The notes under the pieces: generated by a model
What the model was told of the DNA's origin: nothing
The model's database searches: none
What the model saw: the letters and a program-made list of their open reading frames with translations, nothing else
Shown: positions 1 to 9,546 of the stretch, in pieces
Position numbering within the stretch: the first letter of the stretch is position 1
Layout of the letters: every line of letters starts with the position of its first letter
Translations under genes and position numbers: made by a program
Assembly: GCF_001886695.1 (NCBI RefSeq)
Contig: NZ_CP018097.1
Location: 1,879,001-1,943,000 of the forward strand
Length of the DNA: 64,000 nt
Reading direction: 5' to 3'
Source: Aurantiacibacter gangjinensis
GTDB taxonomy: Bacteria; Pseudomonadota; Alphaproteobacteria; Sphingomonadales; Sphingomonadaceae

Positions 1-1
1 G

Positions 2-2695
2 CTCGGCTGGAAAGAATACGAGATGGAGGTGGTGCGCGATCGCAAGGACAATGCGATCATCATCTGCTCCATCGAGAATGTCGATCCGATGGGCGTGCAT
101 ACGGGCGATTCCATCACGGTCGCGCCGGCGCTGACATTGACCGACAAGGAATACCAGATCATGCGCACCGCCAGCATCGAGGTGCTGCGGGAAATCGGCG
201 TGGAAACAGGTGGTTCCAATGTACAGTTCGCAGTCAATCCGAAGGATGGCCGCCTGATCGTGATCGAGATGAACCCGCGCGTCTCGCGTTCATCCGCGCT
301 CGCATCTAAGGCCACCGGTTTCCCCATCGCCCGCGTCGCGGCGAAGCTGGCCGTGGGCTATACGCTGGACGAGATCACCAACGAGATTACCGGCGCGACG
401 CCTGCGTCGTTCGAGCCGACAATCGATTACGTGGTCACCAAGATCCCGCGTTTCGCATTCGAGAAGTTCAAAGGCGCGCAGGACAACCTCTCTACCGCGA
501 TGAAATCGGTGGGCGAGGTCATGGCGATCGGGCGCAATTTCAAGGAATCGCTGCAAAAGGCGCTGCGTGGTCTAGAAACGGGGCTGGACGGCTTCAACCG
601 TGTGCCAGAGCTGGAAGGCGTGAGCCGCGAGGTGATCACCGCCGCGCTCAGCCAGGCAACGCCCGACCGGCTGCTGAAAGTGGCACAGGCCTTCCGTGAA
701 GGTTTCACCGTGGATGAAGCCCACGCGATAACCCATTACGACAAATGGTTTTTGCGGCATATCGCGGAGATCATTTACGAAGAGCAGATGATCGGCGCGG
801 AAGGATTGCCCAACCGTGCGGAAGATTTGCGCCGCCTGAAGGCCATGGGCTTTTCCGACAGGCGTCTGGCGACACTTGCGGTCCGTTCAGTGGGCGTCGC
901 AGGCGGCCTTGGCGAAACGCAAGCCAAGCGGTCCGGCCTGCTGCACGATGCCTTGCGCGCCATGGCGGGCGCCACGAGCGAGCGCGAAGTGCGCGAATTG
1001 CGCCAGAAGCTGGGCGTGCTGCCCGTATTCAAGCGTATCGACAGCTGCGCCGCCGAGTTCGAAGCGATCACCCCCTACATGTATTCGACCTACGAAGCCC
1101 CCAGCTTCGGCGAGCCGGAGAACGAGGCCTGGCCATCGGATCGTGAGAAGATCGTGATACTCGGCGGCGGGCCGAACCGGATCGGGCAGGGCATCGAGTT
1201 CGATTATTGCTGTGTGCACGCCTGCTTCGCGCTGAGCGAGGCGGGCTATGAGACGATCATGGTCAACTGCAATCCGGAAACGGTCAGCACCGATTACGAC
1301 ACATCCGACCGCCTTTATTTCGAGCCGCTGACGGCGGAAGACGTGCTGGAAATCCTGCGCGTCGAGCATAGCAAGGGCACGCTCAAGGGCGTGATCGTGC
1401 AATTTGGCGGGCAGACTCCGCTCAAGCTTGCCAGCGCGCTGGAGGAAGCAGGCATTCCGATCCTGGGCACCAGCCCAGATGCCATCGACCTTGCCGAAGA
1501 CCGCGAACGCTTTGCCAAGCTGGTGAACAAGCTCGGCCTCAAGCAGCCGCAGAACGGCATCGCCTACAGCCGTGACGAGGCGCTCGCCCGCGCGCATTAC
1601 ATCGGATACCCGGTGCTGCTGCGCCCCAGCTATGTGCTGGGCGGCCGCGCGATGGAGATCGTCGACAGCGACGCGCAGCTCGACAATTACATCGCCACCG
1701 CGGTGCAGGTGTCGGGCGATAGCCCCGTATTGGTCGACCAGTATCTGCGCGATGCCATCGAATGCGATGTCGATGCGCTATGCGACGGCGAGCAGGTCGT
1801 GATTGCAGGCGTCATGCAGCATATCGAGGAGGCTGGCGTCCATTCAGGCGACAGCGCGTGCAGCCTGCCACCCTACAGCCTGCCGGACGAGATCGTGCAG
1901 GAAATGGAACGCCAGGCCGAAGCGCTCGCCATGGCATTAGGCGTGCGCGGGCTTATGAACATCCAATTCGCGATCAAGGATGGCGAGGTGTACCTGATCG
2001 AGGTGAATCCGCGCGCAAGCCGCACCGTGCCTTTCGTCGCCAAGGCCACCGGATCGCAGATTGCCAAGCTCGCCAGCCGCGTCATGGCGGGCGAAATGCT
2101 GGCCGACCTGCCGAAGATCCGGCGCGATATGGATTACATCGCGGTGAAGGAGGCCGTCTTCCCCTTCGCCCGCTTCCCGGGCAGCGACCCTGTGTTGACA
2201 CCGGAAATGAAGTCTACCGGGGAAGTCATGGGAATCGATAGGGATTTTCCCACCGCTTACATCAAGTCCCAGATTGCCGAGGGCACCATGCTGCCGGAGA
2301 GCGGCACGCTTTTCGTATCCGTGAAAGACAGCGACAAGCCGCAAATCGTCGAGCCCGTGCGGCAACTGGTGGAGCATGGTTTCACCATCGTCGCCACCGG
2401 CGGCACGGCGGATTACCTCAAGGAACAGGGCTTGCCGGTGGAGCGGGTGAACAAGGTGGCCGAGGGTCGTCCCCATATCGTCGACAAGATCATCGATGGC
2501 GAGATCGCGCTGGTTTTCAACACCACCGAAGGCTGGCAGAGCCACAAGGACAGCCAGTCCATCCGCGCCAGCGCGCTCGACAGCAAGGTGCCCTATTACA
2601 CCACCGCCGCTGCGTCTGCCGCTGCGGCGCAGGCCATCGTGTCTGTCGATGTCGCCGACCTTGAAGTCCGGTCTTTGCAGGACTATTATGGCTGA
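2..2695 (+). CDS. carB: Carbamoyl-phosphate synthase large subunit, 5' end cut by window
   Basis: Makes carbamoyl phosphate from bicarbonate, ATP and glutamine-derived ammonia for arginine and pyrimidine synthesis, with CarA as partner. The reading frame is open from base 2 ([13 protein letters not shown]), so roughly the first 210 residues lie outside the window. Visible in order: the end of the first ATP-grasp half ([31 protein letters not shown]), the oligomerisation region, the second ATP-grasp half ([49 protein letters not shown]) and the C-terminal MGS-like allosteric domain ([15 protein letters not shown]). About 897 residues are visible, as expected for the family. No strong terminator follows; greA starts about 100 bp downstream on the same strand. 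Confidence 0.97.
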   Translation, partial: LGWKEYEMEVVRDRKDNAIIICSIENVDPMGVHTGDSITVAPALTLTDKEYQIMRTASIEVLREIGVETGGSNVQFAVNPKDGRLIVIEMNPRVSRSSALASKATGFPIARVAAKLAVGYTLDEITNEITGATPASFEPTIDYVVTKIPRFAFEKFKGAQDNLSTAMKSVGEVMAIGRNFKESLQKALRGLETGLDGFNRVPELEGVSREVITAALSQATPDRLLKVAQAFREGFTVDEAHAITHYDKWFLRHIAEIIYEEQMIGAEGLPNRAEDLRRLKAMGFSDRRLATLAVRSVGVAGGLGETQAKRSGLLHDALRAMAGATSEREVRELRQKLGVLPVFKRIDSCAAEFEAITPYMYSTYEAPSFGEPENEAWPSDREKIVILGGGPNRIGQGIEFDYCCVHACFALSEAGYETIMVNCNPETVSTDYDTSDRLYFEPLTAEDVLEILRVEHSKGTLKGVIVQFGGQTPLKLASALEEAGIPILGTSPDAIDLAEDRERFAKLVNKLGLKQPQNGIAYSRDEALARAHYIGYPVLLRPSYVLGGRAMEIVDSDAQLDNYIATAVQVSGDSPVLVDQYLRDAIECDVDALCDGEQVVIAGVMQHIEEAGVHSGDSACSLPPYSLPDEIVQEMERQAEALAMALGVRGLMNIQFAIKDGEVYLIEVNPRASRTVPFVAKATGSQIAKLASRVMAGEMLADLPKIRRDMDYIAVKEAVFPFARFPGSDPVLTPEMKSTGEVMGIDRDFPTAYIKSQIAEGTMLPESGTLFVSVKDSDKPQIVEPVRQLVEHGFTIVATGGTADYLKEQGLPVERVNKVAEGRPHIVDKIIDGEIALVFNTTEGWQSHKDSQSIRASALDSKVPYYTTAAASAAAAQAIVSVDVADLEVRSLQDYYG

Positions 2696-2799
2696 TACGT
2701 TGAATTAAGTTCTCCCATCATTCCGGATCGATAGGCCGCCTGTCGCAGGCGGGCAGGGTCGTTTTGACGGGAAAGCGGAAAAGAAAGTCAGGGAAGACA

Positions 2800-3267
2800 A
2801 TGCAGAAAGTGCCGATGCTGGCGGAGGGCTATGAGAAGCTGACCGCGGATCTCAAGGCATTGCGGGCGGAGCGGCCCAAGATCGTCGACGCGATCGAGGA
2901 AGCGCGCGCCCATGGCGACCTGTCGGAAAATGCGGAATATCACGCTGCGAAAGAACGGCAGGGCCAGGTCGAGGCGCAAATTGCCGAGCTGGAAGACAAG
3001 ACCAGCCGCGCGCAGATTATCGATCCCAAGACGCTGTCGGGCGACCGCGTAGTGTTCGGCGCCACCGTCACCGTGCTGGACGAGGACGACAAGCCTCTGA
3101 AATACCAGATCGTCGGCCAGGCGGAGAGCGACGCCAAGGTTGGCCGCATATCCTATGAAAGCCCGCTGGCCCGCGCCCTGATCGGCAAGAGCAAGGGCGA
3201 CGAAGTGGAAGTGACTGTGCCATCAGGCGAGAAGTTCTACCTGATCGAGGACATCCAGTTCATCTAA
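2800..3267 (+). CDS. greA: Transcription elongation factor GreA
   Basis: Rescues backtracked RNA polymerase by stimulating transcript cleavage. The 155-residue product has the N-terminal coiled coil with its conserved tip ([17 protein letters not shown]) and the C-terminal FKBP-like domain ([21 protein letters not shown]). The ATG at 2800 (MQKVPML) is preferred because it follows a GGGAAG ribosome-binding site and gives the usual GreA N-terminus; a TTG at 2764 is in frame but would add 12 untypical residues. It lies downstream of carB on the same strand and is closed by a strong hairpin terminator. Confidence 0.95.
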   Translation: MQKVPMLAEGYEKLTADLKALRAERPKIVDAIEEARAHGDLSENAEYHAAKERQGQVEAQIAELEDKTSRAQIIDPKTLSGDRVVFGATVTVLDEDDKPLKYQIVGQAESDAKVGRISYESPLARALIGKSKGDEVEVTVPSGEKFYLIEDIQFI

Positions 3268-3289
3268 CGCAATCGCAGCTCCAGACATG

Positions 3290-3319
3290 AAAAGCCCCGC
3301 AGAAGCGGGGCTTTTTGTT
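3290..3319. terminator. Bidirectional intrinsic terminator between greA and the DUF4170 gene
   Basis: Stem AAGCCCCGC / GCGGGGCTT with an AGAA loop, followed by TTTTTGTTT on the plus strand and by a T-run on the minus strand. It lies 23 bp after the greA stop and just past the stop of the converging DUF4170 gene, so it can end both transcripts. Confidence 0.9.
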
Positions 3320-3337
3320 TGTTGTAGCGCGCGAGGC

Positions 3338-3577
3338 TCAACCTGTCGGCAATTCGGGCTCCAGCAGTTTATGCAGGTGCACGATGACGTATTTCATCTC
3401 GGCATCGTCCACCGTGCGCTGTGCCCAGCCGCGCCAGGCTTCTTCTGCGCTGGCATAATCGGCGAAATAGCCCACCGTGTGGATATCCTTGAGATCGGTG
3501 AACTCTACACCGCGCGGATCGGTGACGCGGCCACCGATGACGAGGTGAAGAAGCTGCTCATTACCTGTATCGGACAT
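3338..3577 (-). CDS. DUF4170 family protein
   Basis: Small soluble protein of 79 residues with the features I associate with DUF4170, a family of unknown function common in Alphaproteobacteria: an N-terminal LHLVIGGRV strand, VEFTDLKDIHTVGYFADYASAEEAWRGWAQRTVDDAEMKY with an AxxAWR-type helix, and a final VIVHLHKL. The start at 3577 has a good upstream ribosome-binding site (GAGAAAGG); longer in-frame starts would run into the terminator of the upstream operon. It is transcribed alone, between two terminators. No catalytic residues are apparent. Confidence 0.8.
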   Translation of the reverse strand: MSDTGNEQLLHLVIGGRVTDPRGVEFTDLKDIHTVGYFADYASAEEAWRGWAQRTVDDAEMKYVIVHLHKLLEPELPTG

Positions 3578-3607
3578 GGGGCCGGGCCTTTCTCGGGTGG
3601 CGGATGC

Positions 3608-3655
3608 AAAAATCCCCTCGCGCAATACGGCCTGGGGCCGCAAGCGCAAGGGGAT
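3608..3655 (-). terminator. Intrinsic terminator of the yqjDE-like operon
   Basis: Read on the minus strand: ATCCCCTTGCGC, a loop of about 20 nt that can itself pair, then GCGCGAGGGGAT followed immediately by TTTTTGC. It lies 18 bp past the last gene of the minus-strand operon and before the DUF4170 gene, separating the two units. Confidence 0.85.
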
Positions 3656-3673
3656 CGAATGCTTCAGTAAAGC

Positions 3674-4210
3674 TTAGCGGCGGCCGAGGGCGCGCGCGAT
3701 GCGCTTTCCGGTTTCGCGACTGGCAATGCGCGCGGCATCACCTGTGCGGCCGGCAGTGTAGTTGGCGCTGCGGCGCATGGAGCGGGCGCGATCGCCTGCG
3801 TAATCGGCAGCATCTTCGGCGCGGTGTGCCGTGGCACGGCCGATATCCTTGGCATCGTCCAGCAATTCGCTGGCGAAGGAGGAGGCGATCTCCGCACCGA
3901 TGGCGGCGAGGCCAACGGCTTTGGCACCGCCACGTGCCGCGGCACGGCGCGGGCCCTTGAACATGCCGGCAATCAGGATGCCCAGCACGATACCGCCTGC
4001 GGCAGCTGTCAGCGGACGCTCCTTGACGAAAGTCGTGAAAGCATCGGTCGCTTCGGAAACTTTCTGCTTGGCCTGCTCGGTCGTGCTCGGTTCCTGCGCG
4101 GGCGGGGCGACCGTCATGCCGCCGGGTGCAGCAGGGGCGATCTCTTCCGCATCTTCATTGGCGGCAATGCTGTCGAAAGTATCGTCGGTATTGGTGGGGG
4201 CGTCGGTCAT
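3674..4210 (-). CDS. Hypothetical single-pass membrane protein, last gene of yqjDE-like operon
   Basis: Product of 178 residues. After an acidic, proline-rich N-terminus there is an amphipathic helix (TEQAKQKVSEATDAFTTFVKERP), one clear glycine-rich membrane helix (TAAAGGIVLGILIAGMF) and a long charged C-terminal helix rich in Ala, Arg and Asp. The KERP-TAAAGGIVLGIL pattern is like the C-terminal anchor of DUF883/ElaB/YqjD proteins, so it may be a second member of that group. The ATG at 4210 follows GGAG. It is the fourth gene of a minus-strand operon starting at 5622. The exact family is not recognised and the function is unknown. Confidence 0.7.
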   Translation of the reverse strand: MTDAPTNTDDTFDSIAANEDAEEIAPAAPGGMTVAPPAQEPSTTEQAKQKVSEATDAFTTFVKERPLTAAAGGIVLGILIAGMFKGPRRAAARGGAKAVGLAAIGAEIASSFASELLDDAKDIGRATAHRAEDAADYAGDRARSMRRSANYTAGRTGDAARIASRETGKRIARALGRR

Positions 4211-4232
4211 GGGAGGGGCTCCAAAAAAGTGT

Positions 4233-4601
4233 TCAGTCGAAATAGGAACGGACATCGTCGGCAAACTGTTCCGCCGCTTTGGCGGCTCGCTCCAACGGCT
4301 CCTCGTCCTTTTCGAATAGTCCAAAGATCATGTCGGCAAGGCGATCACGAAACAGGTAGGCAACAGCCGCGATCATCGCGAGCGCGATACCGATACCGAC
4401 CTGCGTGCGGTGAGTATCGGCGTACTCGGCAGTGCTTTCGGCAATGCCAGCGGCGCCATCTTTTGCGCGGTCGAGCGCACGGCCGCCGACGCCGCGATCC
4501 GAGACATCGCCTTTCACGCAGGCAATATCGAATTTCACCAGGCGCTTGGCGGCATTGCGCAGCGTGCGATCATGCCGCAATTGGCGTTCGAGGTCAGCCA
4601 T
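4233..4601 (-). CDS. Hypothetical membrane protein, YqjK-position gene
   Basis: Product of 122 residues. The N-terminal half is basic and soluble (MADLERQLRHDRTLRNAAKR); one hydrophobic segment near residues 68-86 (VGIGIALAMIAAVAYLF) is followed by a charged C-terminal helix ending in RSYFD. Its start overlaps the end of the upstream holin-like gene by 8 bp, so translation is probably coupled. In E. coli a small yqjK gene holds the same place after yqjE; sequence similarity to YqjK could not be judged by eye. Function unknown. Confidence 0.7.
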   Translation of the reverse strand: MADLERQLRHDRTLRNAAKRLVKFDIACVKGDVSDRGVGGRALDRAKDGAAGIAESTAEYADTHRTQVGIGIALAMIAAVAYLFRDRLADMIFGLFEKDEEPLERAAKAAEQFADDVRSYFD

Positions 4602-5064
4602 CGTCGGGCATCTCCTCTTCCTCGCTATTCATGGCTGCCATCATGCCGTTCCAGGTCTTGCCGGCCTTGCGAACGAGAAGGTAGGCGATGAGCAACAATC
4701 CGAGCACGACCACAGCTGTTGCGCCCCAGGCCGTGATAAGCGGCGTCAGGGCGATAATCAGGCCGACGGTCAGGCCGATGGTTGCCAGCACTGCAATGAA
4801 AGCAGCGACAACGGCGAAAGCGATGGTTTTCTTGACCCTGTCGGCAACGAAACCGGCGCGGGTCTTCTGGTAGGATAGCTCCGCATCGAGATAGAGGCGC
4901 GCATCGTCATAGAGCGCCTCGATATCGTCCAAAAGCGAGCGAGACCCCGCATGTTCCTCCGCCAAAGGGGCAGCGGGATCATGCGGGGTTTCCAGCGGGC
5001 CAGCCGCCGGGTCCGCAGCTTGCGGACCGGGCCGGACAGGCGTGTCTACGTCCGTAGCGGACAC
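4594..5064 (-). CDS. Phage-holin-superfamily III (YqjE-like) membrane protein
   Basis: Product of 156 residues: a proline-rich cytoplasmic N-terminus, a helix (LLDDIEALYDDARLYLDAELSYQKTRAG), then two long membrane helices (IAFAVVAAFIAVLATIGLTV and WGATAVVVLGLLLIAYLLV) and an acidic tail. This is the layout of the holin-X/YqjE family (PF07332), whose chromosomal members are membrane proteins, not phage lysis proteins. The GTG start lies 6 bp after the upstream stop without an obvious ribosome-binding site, suggesting translational coupling. No other phage gene is nearby, so a prophage origin is unlikely. Confidence 0.78.
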   Translation of the reverse strand: MSATDVDTPVRPGPQAADPAAGPLETPHDPAAPLAEEHAGSRSLLDDIEALYDDARLYLDAELSYQKTRAGFVADRVKKTIAFAVVAAFIAVLATIGLTVGLIIALTPLITAWGATAVVVLGLLLIAYLLVRKAGKTWNGMMAAMNSEEEEMPDDG

Positions 5065-5070
5065 CGGGGC

Positions 5071-5622
5071 TTAGCGGAAAAGACGGGCGAAGAAGAAACC
5101 GACCAGCGCGGCAAGACCGACTGCTGTCGCCGGGCTCTTGCGGATCGCTTCACGCGAATCGTCGGCCAGCTCATCGAGGCTCTTCTCGTCCAGCTTGCGC
5201 GCATTGTCCTGCAGCGACCGCGAGGCCGAGCGGGCATATTCGCCGTATTTCGGGCCGAGCTTCTCGTCGATGGAAGCGGCATTTTCGTCGATCACGCGGC
5301 TCAGGCCGGAGAGCGCTTCGCTCGCCTTGTGCTTGCCTTCGACGGCCAGTTCACCGGCTTTCGTCTTCGCGTCGGTTGCGTAAGTTTCGCCGCGAGCACG
5401 GGCATCATCGCGCGCCTTGCTGGCACGCAGCTTGGCTTCGTCACCCAGAGCGGCAGCACCTGCCTTGGCTTCGTCCAGCGCGGCATTGAAGCGCGACTTT
5501 GCTTCGGAGGTGTTGGCGTTCTCCACCTCGGGCTCCACGACCGGCGTGACCGGCGTCTGCTCGGTAGCAGATGCGGTTTCGGCAACGGTTTTCTTCGGTT
5601 TCACGGGCTTCTTGGCGGCCAT
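5071..5622 (-). CDS. DUF883/YqjD-like tail-anchored stress protein
   Basis: Product of 183 residues: a lysine-rich start (MAAKKPVKPKK), a long region of Ala/Glu/Lys amphipathic helices resembling phasins or LEA proteins (EAKSRFNAALDEAKAGAAAL onward), and a C-terminal hydrophobic anchor (SPATAVGLAALVGFFFARLFR) typical of the ElaB/YqjD/DUF883 family. E. coli YqjD binds ribosomes at the inner membrane in stationary phase under RpoS. The ATG at 5622 follows AGGAAGGA. First gene of the operon; an EcfG-type promoter lies about 80 bp upstream, matching the stress role inferred from the family. N-terminal sequence similarity to YqjD itself is weak. Confidence 0.75.
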   Translation of the reverse strand: MAAKKPVKPKKTVAETASATEQTPVTPVVEPEVENANTSEAKSRFNAALDEAKAGAAALGDEAKLRASKARDDARARGETYATDAKTKAGELAVEGKHKASEALSGLSRVIDENAASIDEKLGPKYGEYARSASRSLQDNARKLDEKSLDELADDSREAIRKSPATAVGLAALVGFFFARLFR

Positions 5623-5703
5623 GGTGTCGGTTCCTTCCTGAGTGTGCATTGCGTCCCTCTAATAAGTGTATTGTGGTGGCAGAACACTGCCATTCAAGCG
5701 ACC

Positions 5704-5728
5704 AACGTATGTTGCAGTGCAAAGTTCC
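5704..5728 (-). promoter_or_regulatory. Sigma-EcfG (general stress response) type promoter
   Basis: On the minus strand GGAAC (5728-5724), 16 nt, then CGTT (5707-5704). This matches the GGAAC-N16/17-CGTT consensus of EcfG sigma factors in Alphaproteobacteria at every position. It points to the operon starting at 5622; transcription would begin near 5697. Confidence 0.75.
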
Positions 5729-5737
5729 GATGTTTAG

Positions 5738-7057
<1,320 letters not shown>

Positions 7058-7091
7058 ACCGGGTGGAGGGCTCGCGCTTTCCAACACGGCA

Positions 7092-7119
7092 ACATTTAAA
7101 TGTGATGCAATGTGATTGC
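7092..7119. promoter_or_regulatory. ATGTGAT operator-like repeat cluster downstream of ribH
   Basis: The palindrome ACATTTAAATGT (7092-7103) overlaps AATGTGAT (7099-7106) and is followed by AATGTGATTGC (7109-7119). The CATT-NN-AATG core with a 2-nt spacer and the AATGTGATTGC sequence recur in the ribBX promoter region (8936-8976), so these look like binding sites for one regulator at both ends of the ribBX-ribH operon. The rest of the 187 bp between eno and ribH shows no gene or clear terminator. Confidence 0.5.
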
Positions 7120-7244
7120 GCTGCTTTTGGAAAGCGGCCCAGACAGGATGCCGATTAGGGCCGCAGAAAGCAGCGGACAGGCACCGGCAAGTCCGAGCCT
7201 GTCCCTCGCTGTGCCTTTCCTGACCCTTGCTGCCCCCGCGCCCG

Positions 7245-7664
7245 TCAGGCGAATTTCTCGCGCAATTCCAGCAAGCGAATGGCCGCTTGCGCCGCTTCGC
7301 CGCCCTTGTTCTTCCGCTTGGGATCGGCGCGCGCGATAGCCTGATCCTCGTTCTCCGTCGTGATGATCCCGTTGCCAATGGCGATGCCGTCCATCGTCAA
7401 CGCCATGATCGCCCGCGCGCTTTCGCCTGCCACGATTTCGAAGTGGTAGGTTTCTCCTCGGATGACCACGCCGATGGCGACGAAGCCGTCATACTGCCCA
7501 CTCTCCGCCGCCAGAGCGATGGCGCCGGGCACTTCCAGCGCGCCGGGCACCGTGACGACCTCGACCTCGTGACCCGCAGCCTGAAGAGCGGCGCGCGCGC
7601 CCTCGATCAACATGTCGTTGAGATGGCTGTAAAAACGTGCTTCGACGATCAGGAACTTTGCCAT
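7245..7664 (-). CDS. ribH: 6,7-dimethyl-8-ribityllumazine synthase
   Basis: Condenses 3,4-dihydroxy-2-butanone 4-phosphate with the ribitylaminopyrimidine to give the riboflavin precursor lumazine. The 139-residue protein has the family pattern: [36 protein letters not shown], the phosphate-binding [13 protein letters not shown] with its catalytic histidine, and the late [18 protein letters not shown]. It is on the short side, as is usual for alphaproteobacterial RibH. It starts 7 bp after the ribBX stop, so the two form an operon, and ribBX would supply its substrate. Confidence 0.95.
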   Translation of the reverse strand: MAKFLIVEARFYSHLNDMLIEGARAALQAAGHEVEVVTVPGALEVPGAIALAAESGQYDGFVAIGVVIRGETYHFEIVAGESARAIMALTMDGIAIGNGIITTENEDQAIARADPKRKNKGGEAAQAAIRLLELREKFA

Positions 7665-7671
7665 GGTTCGG

Positions 7672-8922
7672 TTACTCCGGAATGGCCTGATGGCCGACGA
7701 TGTTGAGGCCGTAGCCCTCGATGGCGACGACGTTGGGCTGCGAATTGGTCAGCAGGATCATGTCATGCACGCCCAGATCGGCAAGGATTTGTGAGCCGAT
7801 GCCGACATTGCGAAGCTCGTCCTCCTTGGTCCAGTTGGCGCTGGTGCCAACGCGGCCTGTGAGGATGACGATGACGCCGGAGCCATGCTCTCCCATGACC
7901 TGCATGGCGCGCTGTAAGGTGCGCTTGCGCGGGCCGGGCTGGCCGAGAAGATCGTCGAAAACGGAGATAGGGTGGACGCGGGCGAGGGTGGGCTCGCCCT
8001 CCGTAACGCGGCCTTTTTGCAGGACGTAGGCTTCGTTGCCAGACACGGTGTTGCGATATGTAATGAGCCGCCACTGGCCGCCATAATCGGATTCGAACGC
8101 GCGCTCGTCGATCCGTTCCACTAAATGGTCGTTGCGCATGCGGTAGGCGATAAGGTCGCGGATCGTCCCGATCTTCAGGCCATGCTTGCGGGCGAAGACC
8201 ATCAGGTCGTCCAGCCGCGCCATCGAGCCGTCTTCGTTCATGATCTCGCAGATCACGCCGCTGGGATTGAGGCCCGCCAGGCGTGAAATGTCGACCGCAG
8301 CTTCGGTATGGCCGGCGCGCACCAGCACGCCGCCGTCACGCGCGGTGAGCGGGAATACATGGCCAGGCGTGACGATATCCTGCGGGCCCTTGCTGGAATC
8401 GATGGCGACCGAAACGGTGCGCGCCCGGTCGGCGGCGGAAATGCCGGTGGTTACACCTTCTCGCGCCTCGATGGAGATGGTGAAGGCCGTCTGCATGCTC
8501 TCGCGATTGTTGCGGCTCATCGGCTCCAGGCCGAGTTGCTCCACCCGCGCCTTGTCGAGCGACAGGCAGATCAGCCCGCGGCCGTGCATTGCCATAAAAT
8601 TGATGGCGGCGGGCGTCGCCATCTGGGCCGGGATGATGAGGTCGCCTTCATTCTCGCGATCTTCATCATCGACGAGGATGTACATCCGGCCGTTGCGCGC
8701 TTCCTCGATGATCTCCTCAATGCCGACCAGCACGGGCGTATCATCGTTGTCGGTGAGGAAGCGGTCTAGCTTGCCGAGCGTCTCGGTTGTCGGGTTCCAC
8801 CCGTCCTCGCCGCAATCGCGCAAGGTGTTGGCGTGCAATCCCGCCGCACGGGCAAGACCGGCCCGTGTCATCTTTCCGCTGGAAATAATGTCGCGAACTT
8901 TGGCAATGATAGCGTCTTCCAT
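7672..8922 (-). CDS. ribB: RibBX: DHBP synthase with N-terminal HTH and degenerate GTP cyclohydrolase II domain
   Basis: Product of 416 residues in three parts. Residues 1-58 look like a small XRE-like helix-turn-helix ([19 protein letters not shown]). Residues about 62-265 are 3,4-dihydroxy-2-butanone 4-phosphate synthase, with the metal/substrate motif [22 protein letters not shown] and [17 protein letters not shown]. Residues about 275-416 align in position with GTP cyclohydrolase II but lack the zinc-binding Cys-X10-Cys-X-Cys segment and the SLRCDCG motif; [20 protein letters not shown] stands there. This is the RibBX layout, in which the C-terminal domain has no cyclohydrolase activity, so a true RibA should exist elsewhere. 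The fused HTH suggests DNA binding. First gene of the ribBX-ribH operon. Confidence 0.88.
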   Translation of the reverse strand: MEDAIIAKVRDIISSGKMTRAGLARAAGLHANTLRDCGEDGWNPTTETLGKLDRFLTDNDDTPVLVGIEEIIEEARNGRMYILVDDEDRENEGDLIIPAQMATPAAINFMAMHGRGLICLSLDKARVEQLGLEPMSRNNRESMQTAFTISIEAREGVTTGISAADRARTVSVAIDSSKGPQDIVTPGHVFPLTARDGGVLVRAGHTEAAVDISRLAGLNPSGVICEIMNEDGSMARLDDLMVFARKHGLKIGTIRDLIAYRMRNDHLVERIDERAFESDYGGQWRLITYRNTVSGNEAYVLQKGRVTEGEPTLARVHPISVFDDLLGQPGPRKRTLQRAMQVMGEHGSGVIVILTGRVGTSANWTKEDELRNVGIGSQILADLGVHDMILLTNSQPNVVAIEGYGLNIVGHQAIPE

Positions 8923-8935
8923 GGCTCCTGCGCCT

Positions 8936-8976
8936 AATCACATTGAAATGTGATTGCAAGGCGCAGCGATCACATT
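8936..8976. promoter_or_regulatory. Inverted-repeat operator between ribBX and the flavin reductase gene
   Basis: AATCACATT-GA-AATGTGATT (8936-8955) is a perfect inverted repeat with 9-bp arms; an extra half-site ATCACATT lies at 8969-8976. Together they occupy the 106-bp divergent promoter region between ribBX (starts 8922, minus) and the flavin reductase (starts 9029, plus). The same motif recurs at 7092-7119. No FMN riboswitch fold is evident here. Confidence 0.6.
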
Positions 8977-9028
8977 GCGCGCCGAGTTTCGCCTTGCGCG
9001 ATGGCAGCTGCGCGGGCATTAGAGCGCC

Positions 9029-9541
9029 ATGCACGGTGTAGGACATAGCGAGCTTGTCGAGAACTTCCGCGATGCGATGCGCCATGTCGCTGCCACTGTA
9101 TATGCCGTCACGACAATGGATGCGGGGCAGCGCTACGGGATCCTGGCGACGGCGGTCAGCTCACTGAGTTTCGAGCCGCCTTCGCTATTGGTGTGCGTCA
9201 ATCGCACGGCTTCTCTGCACGACCCGATGGAGCGCGCGGAGCGGTTCTGCGTCAACGTGCTGGGGCTGGGCAATCGCGATGTGGCGGAGCGGTTCATGCT
9301 GCCGCGCCCCGACCGTTTTGGCGTGGGCGAATGGGTGGACGAGCATGAAGTGCCCGTGCTTGCCACGGCGCAATCCAGCCTGATCTGCAAAACGGCGCAT
9401 CGCCAAGTCTTCGGCACGCACACCATTTTCATCGGTGAACTGCTGGCCGCCAACCACCGCGACGACGCGACCCCGCTCACCTATTTCGACCGCGACTACA
9501 TCGACATCAGCAAAGCGCCCCAGCGCGACCCCGACGCCTGA
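9029..9541 (+). CDS. Flavin reductase family protein (FMN-binding split barrel)
   Basis: Product of 170 residues resembling HpaC/RutF-type NAD(P)H:flavin oxidoreductases (PF01613): FRDAMRHVAATVYAVTT, GILATAVSSLSFEPPSLLVCVNRTAS, FCVNVLG and a late GTHTIFIGELLA followed by PLTYFDRDY. Such proteins reduce free FMN or FAD, often for a partner monooxygenase; no monooxygenase gene is adjacent. It is divergent from ribBX and shares the operator region, so it may be regulated with flavin synthesis. The ATG at 9029 has only a weak ribosome-binding site. Confidence 0.88.
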   Translation: MHGVGHSELVENFRDAMRHVAATVYAVTTMDAGQRYGILATAVSSLSFEPPSLLVCVNRTASLHDPMERAERFCVNVLGLGNRDVAERFMLPRPDRFGVGEWVDEHEVPVLATAQSSLICKTAHRQVFGTHTIFIGELLAANHRDDATPLTYFDRDYIDISKAPQRDPDA

Positions 9542-9546
9542 GCGGT

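Noticed and set aside
2737-2753. Hairpin CCGCCTG-TCG-CAGGCGG after carB as a terminator
   Set aside because: No T-run follows directly. The TTTT begins about 8 nt later inside other sequence, so termination is unlikely.
4594-5064. Holin-like gene as evidence of a prophage
   Set aside because: No lysin, integrase or structural phage gene is near. The gene sits in a yqjDE-like chromosomal operon.
8936-8955. CRP/FNR-like site
   Set aside because: The arms are in the order TCACA...TGTGA, the reverse of the CRP consensus TGTGA-N6-TCACA, so it was treated as a distinct operator.
8923-9028. Possible FMN riboswitch upstream of ribBX
   Set aside because: Only 106 bp is available and the conserved RFN-element boxes (AGGG, CAGCC-type stems) are not visible. 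The inverted repeat fits a protein operator better.
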